A stretch of DNA of 64,000 bases from Actinacidiphila fildesensis. Lineage in GTDB: Bacteria > Actinomycetota > Actinomycetes > Streptomycetales > Streptomycetaceae. Location: assembly GCF_042652185.1 (NCBI RefSeq), contig NZ_JBHSIX010000003.1; one strand, given 5' to 3'. The notes beneath the pieces are model-generated. The model had not been told where the DNA came from. It saw only the letters and a list, made by a program, of their open reading frames with translations, and did no database searches. The position numbers and the translations under genes are program-made. Shown one piece after another: positions 33,804 through 44,960 of this stretch (its first letter is position 1; each line of letters opens with the position of its first letter).

Positions 33804-35765
33804 ATGAGATTTGAGCGCAAAAGAACGCGTGCCGGGCTGGCGGTGGCCGCAGCGCTGCCGCTGATGGCCGGCGCGCTCGCGCTGGGCACACCTGCCGCGC
33901 AGGCTGACCAACCGCACGACAGGCAGCTGCTCAGTGGCACCAAGCCGCTGTGGGCAACCGCCAATGCGGACAAGGGCGACACGGCGGACGCCAGCGGCGT
34001 TACCGCCCGTGTCTACCTGGCGGGCCGGGACGCGAAGGGCCTCACGGCCTATGCGACCGCGGTTTCCGACCCGAAGTCGGCTTCCTACGGCAAGTATCTG
34101 ACCGCGGCGCAGACACAGGCGCGGTTCGGTGCGACGAAGGACCAGATAGCCCAGGTCACCGCCTGGCTGAAGTCCTCGGGCCTCAAGGTGACCGGTACCA
34201 CCCAGCACTACATCACCGTGAGCGGTGACGTGGCGGCCGCGGAGAAGGCGTTCGGCACCCAGCTGCACAACTTCGCCAAGGACGGCAAGACTTACCACGC
34301 CCCGGCGACGACGGCGTCCGCGCCGGCGGCGCTGAACGGCGCGGTGCTCACGGTCGTCGGCCTGGACAACGCTCCCAAGATCGCCAAGCACGACGAGGCG
34401 CTGCCGCCTCCCGGCGCGGTGTTCAAGAACGCCGGGCCGTTCTCGAGCTACTTCGGCTCGAACACCAACAAGAAGCTCCCGTCCGCCTACGGCACCAAGG
34501 CGCCGTACGCGATCAAGGGCTACACCGGCAAGGACCTGCGCGCCGCCTACGGTGCGAAGAGCTACACCGGTAAGAACGTCACGGTCGCGATCACGGACGC
34601 GTACGCCTCGCCGTACATCGTCCAGGACGCGAAGAAGTACGCCAAGAACAACGGTGACCAGGCGTACCGCAAGGGCCAGCTCTCCCAGGTGCTGCCCGCC
34701 GACTACAACTCGACCGAGGCCTGCGACGCGGGTGGCTGGTACGGCGAGGAGACGCTCGACGTCGAGGCCGTGCACGCCGTGGCCCCGGACGCCGACATCG
34801 TCTACGTGGGTGGCGCGTCCTGCCAGGACAACGACCTGCTCGACGCCCTGAACAAGATCGTCGACGGCCGGCTGGCCGACATCGTCTCCAACTCGTGGGG
34901 CGACGTCGAGGCCAATGAGACCCCGGACGTGGCCGCGGCCTACGACCAGACCTTCCTGCAGGGTGCTGTCGAGGGCATCGGCTTCTACTTCTCCTCCGGT
35001 GACTCCGGCGACAACGTCGCCAAGACCGGCAAGAAGCAGGTCGACACCCCCGGAAACTCCCCCTGGGCCACCTCGGTCGGCGGCACCTCGCTGAACGTCG
35101 GCAAGGGTGAGAAGTACCAGTGGGAGACCGGATGGGGCACCGAGAAGGCTGTGCTGTCGGCTGACGGCAACAGCTGGACGGGCTTCCCCGGCGCCTACAC
35201 CTCAGGCGCGGGCGGCGGCACCAGCAACCTGTACGCGCAGCCGTTCTACCAGCGCAACGTCGTCCCGGACTCGCTCGCCCTCGCCAACGGCGGCGGCGTG
35301 AAGCAGCGCGTCGAGCCGGACATCTCGGCGGTCGCCGACCCGAACACCGGCTTCCTCGTCGGTCAGACCCAGTCCCTCGCGGACGGTTCGCTGGCGTACA
35401 GCGAGTACCGGATCGGCGGCACCTCGCTCGCCGCCCCGGTGATCGCCGGCGTCCAGGCGCTCGTGCAGCAGGCGCGGCACGGGGTCCCGGTCGGCTTCGC
35501 CAACCCGCTGATCTACGACCGGTACGCCACGTCGGCCTACCACGACGTCACGGACCACCCGCTGGGCCAGGGCCGTGACCAGGCGGTCGTCCGCGTTGAC
35601 TTCGTCAACGGTGTCGACGCGGCGGACGGCACGATCACGTCCCTGCGCAGCCTCGGCAAGGACGCGTCGCTGCACGCCACGGTCGGCTTCGACGACGTCA
35701 CCGGCGTCGGTACCCCTGGTGCCGACTACGTGACCTCGTACCTGCCGAAGAAGAACCACCGCTGA
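33804..35765 (+). CDS. Secreted S53-family peptidase (sedolisin/kumamolisin-like)
   Basis: Acid serine-carboxyl protease precursor of 653 residues. A signal peptide (RFERKRTRAGL, hydrophobic core, cleavage after AQA at 34) is followed by a pro-domain (about 45-200, Pro-kumamolisin: YLTAAQTQARFGATKDQ). The peptidase domain has Glu315/Asp319 (GEETLDVEAVHA), the oxyanion Asp400 (SSGDSG) and catalytic Ser541 (GGTSLAAP). A calcium-binding-type FDDVTGVGTPGADY closes the chain. The gene stands alone between a long upstream region and a strong terminator, so it is monocistronic. It is probably exported for extracellular protein breakdown. Confidence 0.93.
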   Translation: MRFERKRTRAGLAVAAALPLMAGALALGTPAAQADQPHDRQLLSGTKPLWATANADKGDTADASGVTARVYLAGRDAKGLTAYATAVSDPKSASYGKYLTAAQTQARFGATKDQIAQVTAWLKSSGLKVTGTTQHYITVSGDVAAAEKAFGTQLHNFAKDGKTYHAPATTASAPAALNGAVLTVVGLDNAPKIAKHDEALPPPGAVFKNAGPFSSYFGSNTNKKLPSAYGTKAPYAIKGYTGKDLRAAYGAKSYTGKNVTVAITDAYASPYIVQDAKKYAKNNGDQAYRKGQLSQVLPADYNSTEACDAGGWYGEETLDVEAVHAVAPDADIVYVGGASCQDNDLLDALNKIVDGRLADIVSNSWGDVEANETPDVAAAYDQTFLQGAVEGIGFYFSSGDSGDNVAKTGKKQVDTPGNSPWATSVGGTSLNVGKGEKYQWETGWGTEKAVLSADGNSWTGFPGAYTSGAGGGTSNLYAQPFYQRNVVPDSLALANGGGVKQRVEPDISAVADPNTGFLVGQTQSLADGSLAYSEYRIGGTSLAAPVIAGVQALVQQARHGVPVGFANPLIYDRYATSAYHDVTDHPLGQGRDQAVVRVDFVNGVDAADGTITSLRSLGKDASLHATVGFDDVTGVGTPGADYVTSYLPKKNHR

Positions 35766-35807
35766 CCTCACGGTCGGCGCACGGGCTGAGCTCCTGAGCC
35801 AGTGCAC

Positions 35808-35840
35808 GGGCCCGCACCGGGGCATTCCCGGTGCGGGCCC
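35808..35840 (+). terminator. Terminator after the sedolisin gene
   Basis: GGGCCCGCACCGGG (35808-35821) and CCCGGTGCGGGCCC (35827-35840) form a perfect 14-bp stem with a 5-nt loop. Confidence 0.9.
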
Positions 35841-35854
35841 CTCGCGCGCTGCGG

Positions 35855-35953
35855 TAACCTGACCCCATGCGTGCCGTACGCCTTCTGCTTAGCAAGCCGC
35901 ACTGACGACGAACCGAGTCAGTGCGGCGGCCCCTCCTGTGCGAGGGGTTTTTT
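35855..35953 (+). promoter_or_regulatory. Putative leucine-responsive attenuator of leuS
   Basis: The order is: -10-like TAACCT (35855-35860); leader peptide ATG at 35867; three consecutive Leu codons (35882-35890); then an 11-bp hairpin, GCCGCACTGAC (35896-35906) with GTCAGTGCGGC (35917-35927), that includes the leader stop codon; then a terminator stem CCCCTC/GAGGGG (35930-35935, 35942-35947) and T6 (35948-35953). A T-tract terminator is uncommon here and lies 66 nt before leuS. This is the layout of ribosome-mediated attenuation by charged leucyl-tRNA. I do not see a clean antiterminator pairing. Confidence 0.7.
35867..35905 (+). CDS. Leader peptide of leuS (12 residues, three consecutive Leu)
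   Basis: Reads MRAVRLLLSKPH then TGA. The Leu codons are CTT, CTG, CTT, and CTT is a rarely used Leu codon in this genome type, which would heighten sensitivity to leucyl-tRNA supply. The ATG is 6 nt after TAACCT, so the mRNA probably begins at it (leaderless). The stop codon lies in the first hairpin arm. A ribosome stalled on the Leu codons would sit next to that arm. Confidence 0.65.
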   Translation: MRAVRLLLSKPH

Positions 35954-36019
35954 CGTTTCCGCAGGCAGGCAGCAGACGCGGCGTACGCCCGTCATGATCA
36001 CGATGGAGCTTCGAGGACG

Positions 36020-38908
<2,889 letters not shown>

Positions 38909-38925
38909 CGCTACGGAGTGCGCAG

Positions 38926-38964
38926 AACCCCTGGTATCCGGCGGTGCGCCGGGTACCAGGGGTT
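38926..38964 (+). terminator. Terminator after leuS
   Basis: AACCCCTGGTATCCGGCG pairs with CGCCGGGTACCAGGGGTT across a 3-nt loop, with one mismatch, and ends in TTT. Confidence 0.88.
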
Positions 38965-39076
38965 TCCCTTACGGGCGGATTGGGGGTTCGTACGGAGCCA
39001 CCGATCCGCCCGGTGCGTTTACCGTTGACGGTGGGCCCACCCGGCTGCCCGCGCCCGTTCGACCGGAGGAGCACCC

Positions 39077-39688
39077 GTGGATATCGCCGTCGTTGTGCTG
39101 CTGCTGCTCTTCGCGTCGTTCGTGGCGGTGGGCGTCGTCGCCACCGTACGGACCGTGCGGGCGGTGAAGCGCGGCGTGGAGCGCGGCAGCGCGCAGGCCC
39201 GCCGGGTCGTCGAGGACACCGCGCTCAAGGCCCGCCGCTACACGCTGATGGGGGCGGCGGGGGAGCTGGCGCAACTCCGGCTGGACCTGCGGACCTCCAT
39301 CGACAGCACCTACCGGGCGCTGGAGGCCGGCTCGGCCGAGGACGCCTCGCTCTCCGAGGCGTCCGCCCTGCTCGCCCGGCTCAACGATCACGCGCGGGTG
39401 CTGGACACCGAGCTGAAGGTGCTGGAGCGCGAGCCGGACAAGGCGCGGATCGCCGACCGGCTGCCGTCCCTGGCCGAGCGCACCGAGCGGATCACCCACT
39501 CCGCCGACGCGCTGCGCTGGGCCGCCCAGGACCGGGCCCGGCAGTTCGCCGACGACGATCTGACCGCGCTGGCGCAGCAGATCGACATCGAGGCCGGAGC
39601 GCTGCGCCACTGGGCGCCGAGCACGCTGCCGACCGGCGGCCCCACGGGCGGCCCCGCCGGCGATCCCAAGCACATCAGCCGATCTTGA
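39077..39688 (+). CDS. Membrane-anchored coiled-coil protein of unknown function
   Basis: A 203-residue protein. An N-terminal membrane helix (about 3-24, IAVVVLLLLFASFVAVGVV) is followed by a basic helix (RTVRAVKRGVERGSAQARR), then long charged helices (about 70-180) with heptad-like spacing (ALLARLNDHARVLDTELKVLE), then a Gly/Pro tail. GGAGGAG lies 6 nt before GTG 39077. It is flanked by leuS and degV without a clear operon link. The last codons and stop lie in the first copy of a 33-bp tandem repeat. No known domain is recognised. Confidence 0.78.
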   Translation: MDIAVVVLLLLFASFVAVGVVATVRTVRAVKRGVERGSAQARRVVEDTALKARRYTLMGAAGELAQLRLDLRTSIDSTYRALEAGSAEDASLSEASALLARLNDHARVLDTELKVLEREPDKARIADRLPSLAERTERITHSADALRWAAQDRARQFADDDLTALAQQIDIEAGALRHWAPSTLPTGGPTGGPAGDPKHISRS

Positions 39689-39733
39689 CCCGGGCCGCAC
39701 AAGCACATCAGCCGATCTTGACCCGGGCCGCAC
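39668..39733. repeat. 33-bp perfect tandem duplication over a stop codon
   Basis: Two identical 33-bp copies (39668-39700 and 39701-39733), beginning AAGCACATCAGCCGATCT. The first holds the last codons and stop of the coiled-coil gene. The second is untranslated and runs up to the degV promoter region. Confidence 0.92.
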
Positions 39734-39769
39734 TGTCGCCACGCCCGGGCCCCGGGTAACCTCCCGCAC

Positions 39770-40615
39770 ATGTCCCCGCATGTCGCTATCGTCACGGATT
39801 CCACGGCCTACCTCTCGCAGGAGGCACTGGCCCGGCACGGCATCACCGTCGTTCCGCTGACCGTGGTGATCGGCGACGAGGCGTTCGAAGAGGGCACGGA
39901 GATCTCCGCCCCGGCGGTTGCCAGAGCCCTGCAGCGCAGACGTCCGGTGACCACCTCGCGACCCGGCCCGGCGGAGTTCGCCGCGTGCTACCGGGCCGCG
40001 GCGGGGGCGGGGGCGGACCACATCGTCTCGCTGCATCTGTCCGCCGAGTTCTCCGGGACCCATGACGCGGCGCTGGTCGCCGCGCGCGACTCGCCCGTTC
40101 CGGTACGGGTCGTCGACACCGGAATGGTCGCGATGGCGCTCGGTTTCACGGTTCTGGCGGCGGCCGAGACCGCCGGTTCCGGGGGCACGGCCGACGAGGT
40201 CGTGGCCGCCGCCGAGAAGCGCGCGGCGGACACCTTGGCATACTTCTACGTCGACACCCTGGACTATCTGCGGCGCGGCGGCCGGATCGGTGCCGCGCAG
40301 GCGCTGTTCGGGTCGGCGCTGGCGGTCAAGCCGATCCTGCAGCTGGTGGACGGCAGGATCGAGCTGCTGGAGAAGGTCCGTACGGCCTCCCGGGCGATCA
40401 CGCGGCTGGAGGAGATCGTCGTCGAGCGGGCCGGCAGCCGGCGGGTGGCCGTCGCGGTCCACCACCTGGCCGCCGCCGACCGTGCGGCGGCGCTGGCCGA
40501 ACGGCTGCGGGAGCGAGTGCCGGGGCTGGACGAGCTGGTGGTGAGCGAGGTGGGCGCGGTGATCGGCGCGCACGCGGGGCCGGGGCTGCTCGGAGCGGTG
40601 ATTTCACCTCATTGA
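39770..40615 (+). CDS. DegV-family fatty-acid-binding protein
   Basis: A 281-residue DegV/FakB-type protein that binds a fatty acid for presentation to a kinase. The N-terminal domain has IVTDSTAYLSQE, VTTSRPGPAEF and HIVSLHLSAEFSGT, which contact the lipid carboxylate. The C-terminal domain has YFYVDTLDYLRRGGRIGAAQ and AVKPILQLVDG. The ending GAHAGPGLLGAVI is typical. No dedicated FakA homologue is seen nearby. TAACCT (39757-39762) lies 7 nt before the ATG with no Shine-Dalgarno, a leaderless pattern. DnaA-box-like sites follow the gene. Confidence 0.92.
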   Translation: MSPHVAIVTDSTAYLSQEALARHGITVVPLTVVIGDEAFEEGTEISAPAVARALQRRRPVTTSRPGPAEFAACYRAAAGAGADHIVSLHLSAEFSGTHDAALVAARDSPVPVRVVDTGMVAMALGFTVLAAAETAGSGGTADEVVAAAEKRAADTLAYFYVDTLDYLRRGGRIGAAQALFGSALAVKPILQLVDGRIELLEKVRTASRAITRLEEIVVERAGSRRVAVAVHHLAAADRAAALAERLRERVPGLDELVVSEVGAVIGAHAGPGLLGAVISPH

Positions 40616-40620
40616 GTGAG

Positions 40621-40651
40621 CGAGTTGTCCACAACTCGTGGGTTATCCACA
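40621..40651. promoter_or_regulatory. Two DnaA-box-like sites between degV and comEA
   Basis: TTGTCCACA (40625-40633, the preferred Streptomyces box) lies in the palindrome CGAGTTGTCCACAACTCG (40621-40638). TTATCCACA (40643-40651), a perfect E. coli-type box, follows in the same orientation 9 bp later. They start 5 bp after the degV stop. Confidence 0.6.
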
Positions 40652-40701
40652 GGATTTGGCAGTGATCATCTTCGTTCGGTGATTCCGCTTAGTTTCGCGG
40701 C

Positions 40702-41667
40702 ATGGGAACCACAGCGCTCACCACGATCAGCCGCCGCCGCAGTCACCTCCAGGGCAATCGGGGCGTTCAGCACCTCCAGGGGACGGTGGGGGAGCGCGCC
40801 GCCGCGCTCTTCGACCCACCGGACCCGCGCCCGGACCCTCGCCCGGATCCGCCACCGTCACCGCCCGCTGGCTCCAGTCCTTCTACTGCTCCTTCTGCGG
40901 CTTCTTCGGCCGCGCCGTCGACCTTGGCGTCGGGGTCGGTGCCTGAGGGCATGGCGCGGTTCCGGGCGACTCCTGCCGAGCGGTTACGAGCCTTCCGCGG
41001 CTGGCTGTATGTGCGCTGCGGCCTGGAGTTCAGGACCGCCGCTGCCCTGCTGGTCGTCCTGGCCGTCGCCGTCGGCTTCGCTGTGCAGCACTTCTGGACC
41101 GGGCGCCCGCGGACGGTCTCCGCTCCGGCGCGCGTCGACGGACCGTCGCCCGGAGCGTCCCTGTTCCCGATGCGGGGGCCGAGCGCCGCGCCCGGCTCCG
41201 GGCCGGCCGGGTCCGTGCCGAACGTGCCGGCCGCCGTGGGGGCGGCGAAGACGGTCCTGACGGTGGACGTCGCGGGCAAGGCCCGCCGTCCCGGGCTGCT
41301 CAGGCTGCCCGCCGGGTCGCGGGTGGCCGATGCTCTCGCGGCGGCCGGCGGGGCGCTCCCGGGGACGGACACCAGCGCGCTGAACCTCGCCCGGGTGCTC
41401 GCCGACGGTGAGCAGGTCGTCGTCGGCGGGCCGCCCGCACCCGCCGCCCCCGGACCGGGAGGCGGTGCGCCGGCCGGTCCTGTGAGCCTCAACTCCGCGA
41501 CCAGCGCCCAGTTGGAGACCCTGCCGGGCGTCGGACCGGTCCTGGCACGGCACATCCTCGACTACCGAGCCCAGCACGGCGGCTTCGCCTCCGTCGACCA
41601 GCTGCGCAATGTGACCGGCATCGGTGACCGGCGCTTCTCCGACCTCAAGCCCCTGGTCCAGCCGTGA
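40702..41667 (+). CDS. comEA: ComEA-like helix-hairpin-helix DNA-binding protein
   Basis: DNA receptor of the ComE uptake system by homology, 321 residues. There is a Pro/Asp-rich cytoplasmic N-terminus, a membrane helix at about 113-133 (AAALLVVLAVAVGFAVQHF), an SLBB domain (about 190-240; VTVDVAGKA-like VLTVDVAGKARRPGLLRLPAG) and two HhH motifs (about 255-320; LNSATSAQLETLPGVGPVLA, LRNVTGIGDRRFSDLKPLV). Natural transformation is not a known trait of Streptomyces, so the role is uncertain. TAGTTT lies 6 nt before ATG (leaderless type). Its stop overlaps comEC by four bases. Confidence 0.9.
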   Translation: MGTTALTTISRRRSHLQGNRGVQHLQGTVGERAAALFDPPDPRPDPRPDPPPSPPAGSSPSTAPSAASSAAPSTLASGSVPEGMARFRATPAERLRAFRGWLYVRCGLEFRTAAALLVVLAVAVGFAVQHFWTGRPRTVSAPARVDGPSPGASLFPMRGPSAAPGSGPAGSVPNVPAAVGAAKTVLTVDVAGKARRPGLLRLPAGSRVADALAAAGGALPGTDTSALNLARVLADGEQVVVGGPPAPAAPGPGGGAPAGPVSLNSATSAQLETLPGVGPVLARHILDYRAQHGGFASVDQLRNVTGIGDRRFSDLKPLVQP

Positions 41668-44285
41668 CCCGTCCCAGGGCGGGCCCCGACGCGGCGGCGG
41701 GGCGCCGGGCGGATACGGGCGCCGTGGCGCGCTCGGCCGTGCACGCGTCGGCGGTATCACCGCTCGGCGCGTCCAACCCGCACCAGGAGGGCCCTGCGGA
41801 CCTGCGGCTCGTGCCGCCGGCCCTCGCCGCCTGGCTCGCGTCGGCGCTCGCGCTGGGGATGCCGGGAGAGATGGCGGCCTGGTGTGCGGTGGTCACCGCC
41901 GTACTGGGGGTGGCGCTGCTGGTGGCCCGGTGGGGGCGGCCCGCCGGGCTGGCGGTGGCCACCGCCACCGCGCTGCTGTGCGCTTCCGCGGCGACGGCCG
42001 TCGCCGCGCTGCATGCGGCGGACGGTCATCGCGGGCCGCTGCCGGCGCTGGCCGCCGAACATGCCCACGCTGTCGTCGAGTTGAGGATCACCGGCGATCC
42101 GCGGCCTGCCCTCCCGCACGTCCGGGGCGCGGCCCGCGCCCCGGACGCCGTGATCGTCGCGGCGGAGGCCGTCCGTGTCACCGCGCACGGGGTGACCACG
42201 AAGGTCCGCACGCCGGTCCTGGTCATCGCCGAAGCGGGCGCACCGCGCAAGCCGGCACCGGGACAGCGGCCGGGGCCACGAACGGGACCGGGCTCGCGCC
42301 CGGCCGGGTCGGGTCCCGCGGAGGGCCGGGTGTCCGCGTCGTCCGCCGATCCGTGGCTCGGACTGCTGCCGTCCACCCGGGTCACTGTGGCGGCACGGAT
42401 CGCACCGTCGGTCCTGCCCGGCGAGCGGAGCGCCGCCGTGCTGTCGGTGCGCGGGCCGCCGCACATCAGTGGCCCGCCCACCGCGACGCAGCGTTTCGCG
42501 GGGCGGCTCAGGGCGGGGCTGCGCGCGGCGACGGACGGGCTGCCGCCCGATGCGCGGGCGCTGCTCCCCGGGCTCGTCGACGGGGACACCGCACGGCTCA
42601 CTCCGGAACTGCGCGAGGCGTTCCGGACCACGGATCTGACCCATCTGACGGCGGTCTCCGGTTCGAATCTGACCATCGTCCTGCTGCTGCTCATCGGGCC
42701 GCCCGGCCTCGCCATCCGCGCGGAGCGACGTGGGCTCGCCCCGCGGATCGGGATCCCGCTGCGCACGACCGCCGTGCTCGGCGGGCTGCTCACCGTCGGG
42801 TTCGTCATCGTCTGCCGTCCCGATCCGAGTGTGCTGCGGGCCGCCGCCTGCGGGCTGATCACGCTGCTGGCGATCGGCACCGGCCGCCGCCGCGCCCTGC
42901 TGCCGGCGCTGGCCGCGGCGGTGCTCCTCCTCGTCCTCTACGACCCCTGGCTCGCCCGCTCCCACGGATTCCTGCTCTCCGTGCTGGCCACCGGCGCGCT
43001 GCTGACGATCTCCCCGCGGTGGAGCGCGGCCCTGCGCCGCCGCGGGATGCCGCCGGGACCGGCCGAGGCGCTGGGCGCGGCGGGCGCCGCGCAGGCGGTC
43101 TGCGCCCCGGTGATCGTGGTGCTCGCCGGGCAGGTGAGCCTGGTCGCGATCCCGTGCAATCTGCTCGCGGAACTGGCGGTGGGGCCGGCCACGGTGCTCG
43201 GGTTCGGGGCGCTGGCCGCCGCGCCGTTCGCGATGCCGGCCGCCGAGTGGCTGGCCTGGCTGGCCGGGTGGCCCACCGGCTGGATCGCGGCCGTCGCCCG
43301 GCGGGGCGCGGCACTGCCCGGTGCCGGGATCGGCTGGCCCGGCGGATGGGGCGGGGGCCTGCTGCTCGCCGTGCTCACCGTGGCGGTGGTGACGACGGGC
43401 CGCCGGCTGCTGGCCCGCCCATGGCTGTGCGCGGCGGTCGCGCTCCTGCTGCTGCTCGCCGTGCTGCGGCCCGTACCGCTCCCGCGCGTCATCACGGGCT
43501 GGCCGCCGCCCGGCTGGCGGCTCGCCATGTGCGATGTGGGCCAGGGGGATGCCCTGGTGCTGTCCGGGACGGACGGCTCGGCCGTCGTCATCGACGCCGG
43601 GCCGGAGCCGGCCCTCGTCGACCGGTGTCTGCGGTCGCTCGGGGTGACCTCGATCGCGCTGCTGATCCTGACCCACTTCCACGCGGACCATGTGGACGGG
43701 CTCCCGGGAGTGCTGCGCGGTCGCAAGATCGGCGCGATCGAGACGACGACGCTGGACGAACCGCCCGAGCAGGCGGCCTTCGTCCGCAGACAGGCGGCCG
43801 CCGCGCGGATCCCGGTGGTCCGTGCGGCGGCGGGGGAGCGGCGCCGGCTGGGAGGGCTGGAGTGGCAGCTGCTCTGGCCGCCCGTGACCCCGGGCGAGCT
43901 GCCGGACAACGGTCCGAACGACGCCAGCGTCGTCCTGCTGGTCCGTACGGCGGGGCTGACGTTCCTGCTGCTCGGTGACCTGGAGCCGCCGGCCCAGCGG
44001 CAGTTGCTGGCGGCCGTCCCCGAGCTGCCCCGGGTGGATGTCCTGAAGGTCGCGCACCATGGCTCGGCCTACCAGGACCCGGTGCTGCTGGCCCGGCTCC
44101 GGCCGCGTCTGGCGCTGATCTCCTGCGGCGCGGACAACCCGTACGGCCACCCGGCGCCGCGTACGGTCTCGGCGCTGCGCGCGCAGGGCGCGAGGGTGCT
44201 GCGGACGGACACCGACGGATCGGTCGCGGTCGTGGGGGACCGTGCGGACGATCTCCGGGCCACCGTGGTGGGGAGTTCTATGTAA
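41664..44285 (+). CDS. comEC: ComEC/Rec2-family DNA-uptake channel with MBL domain
   Basis: Polytopic membrane protein of 873 residues. A DUF4131 region (about 40-250) has early membrane helices, the Competence domain (about 285-560) has LTHLTAVSGSNLTIVLLLL and VRAA-like SVLRAAACGLITLLAIG, and a C-terminal metallo-beta-lactamase domain (about 620-860) carries HFHADH at 671-676 and DVLKVAHHGSAYQD. The MBL part is thought to degrade the non-transported strand. GTG 41664 overlaps the comEA stop (GTGA), so the genes are coupled. The TAA stop lies inside the first copy of the ArsR operator repeat. Confidence 0.93.
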   Translation: MTRPRAGPDAAAGRRADTGAVARSAVHASAVSPLGASNPHQEGPADLRLVPPALAAWLASALALGMPGEMAAWCAVVTAVLGVALLVARWGRPAGLAVATATALLCASAATAVAALHAADGHRGPLPALAAEHAHAVVELRITGDPRPALPHVRGAARAPDAVIVAAEAVRVTAHGVTTKVRTPVLVIAEAGAPRKPAPGQRPGPRTGPGSRPAGSGPAEGRVSASSADPWLGLLPSTRVTVAARIAPSVLPGERSAAVLSVRGPPHISGPPTATQRFAGRLRAGLRAATDGLPPDARALLPGLVDGDTARLTPELREAFRTTDLTHLTAVSGSNLTIVLLLLIGPPGLAIRAERRGLAPRIGIPLRTTAVLGGLLTVGFVIVCRPDPSVLRAAACGLITLLAIGTGRRRALLPALAAAVLLLVLYDPWLARSHGFLLSVLATGALLTISPRWSAALRRRGMPPGPAEALGAAGAAQAVCAPVIVVLAGQVSLVAIPCNLLAELAVGPATVLGFGALAAAPFAMPAAEWLAWLAGWPTGWIAAVARRGAALPGAGIGWPGGWGGGLLLAVLTVAVVTTGRRLLARPWLCAAVALLLLLAVLRPVPLPRVITGWPPPGWRLAMCDVGQGDALVLSGTDGSAVVIDAGPEPALVDRCLRSLGVTSIALLILTHFHADHVDGLPGVLRGRKIGAIETTTLDEPPEQAAFVRRQAAAARIPVVRAAAGERRRLGGLEWQLLWPPVTPGELPDNGPNDASVVLLVRTAGLTFLLLGDLEPPAQRQLLAAVPELPRVDVLKVAHHGSAYQDPVLLARLRPRLALISCGADNPYGHPAPRTVSALRAQGARVLRTDTDGSVAVVGDRADDLRATVVGSSM

Positions 44286-44326
44286 AGACTTCGTTGTAAA
44301 GATTTCTTTCTAAAGGTATCTTTACA
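44281..44326 (+). promoter_or_regulatory. Promoter and operator repeats of the ArsR-MFS operon
   Basis: TTGTAA (44294-44299), a 17-nt spacer, and TATCTT (44317-44322), which lies 6 nt before ATG 44329. TGTAAAGA occurs at 44281-44288 and 44295-44302, and its inverse TCTTTACA at 44319-44326, covering both promoter elements. Binding by the ArsR-like product would repress its own operon. The patch is strikingly AT-rich. Confidence 0.65.
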
Positions 44327-44328
44327 TC

Positions 44329-44958
44329 ATGACCGAGCGGCAGATACACCTCAGCGACCCGCGCGCCCTGCGGGCCTACGCCCACCCGACGCGGATGAAG
44401 CTCACCGGTCTGCTCCGCCGGGAGGGCCCGTTCACCGCGACGCGGGCCGCCGAGCTGACGGGGGAGTCCGTCGCCAGCTGCTCCTACCATCTGCGGGTGC
44501 TCGCCAAGTTCGGACTCGTCGAGGAGGCCGAGGGCGGCCACGGCCGGCAGAAGCCGTGGCGGGCGACGGCGCGCTTCACGGACTGGCCCGGCTACTCGGA
44601 CGACCCGGCGGTGGCGGACGCGGCGGACGCGCTCACCGTCGCCGTCGCTGAGGACTACTTCCGGAAGATGACCAAGGCGCTGGAGACCCGCCGTGAACTG
44701 TCGCGCGACTGGCAGGAAGCGGAGCAGTTCGGCGACACGTGGGTCTATCTGACCCCGGAGGAACTGACCGCGCTGGGCGCGAAGGTGGACGAACTGCTGG
44801 AGACGTTCGCCGACCGCGACACGGATCCCGCGCTCCGCCCCGACGGCGCGCAGCGCGTCTCCGTCCTGCGGATCGCCTTCCTGGACCGGGAAGCCGAGGC
44901 CCCCGCCGACAACCCGGCCCCCGGCAACGACCCCGACCCTGACACCGCCGAGGAGTAG
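44329..44958 (+). CDS. ArsR-like helix-turn-helix regulator
   Basis: A 209-residue regulator. The N-terminal winged helix (about 10-85) reads RALRAYAHPTRMKLTGLLRR, FTATRAAELTGESVASCSYH as recognition region and LRVLAKFGLVEEAEGG. The C-terminal half is helical with WVYLTPEELTALGAKVDELL, as in the YjdC/HTH_20 type of regulator paired with MFS exporters. There is no metal-binding Cys pair of the classical ArsR kind. A leaderless promoter lies directly upstream with operator repeats. The gene is followed after 2 nt by the MFS gene, so it is co-transcribed and probably autoregulated. Confidence 0.88.
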   Translation: MTERQIHLSDPRALRAYAHPTRMKLTGLLRREGPFTATRAAELTGESVASCSYHLRVLAKFGLVEEAEGGHGRQKPWRATARFTDWPGYSDDPAVADAADALTVAVAEDYFRKMTKALETRRELSRDWQEAEQFGDTWVYLTPEELTALGAKVDELLETFADRDTDPALRPDGAQRVSVLRIAFLDREAEAPADNPAPGNDPDPDTAEE

Positions 44959-44960
44959 TC

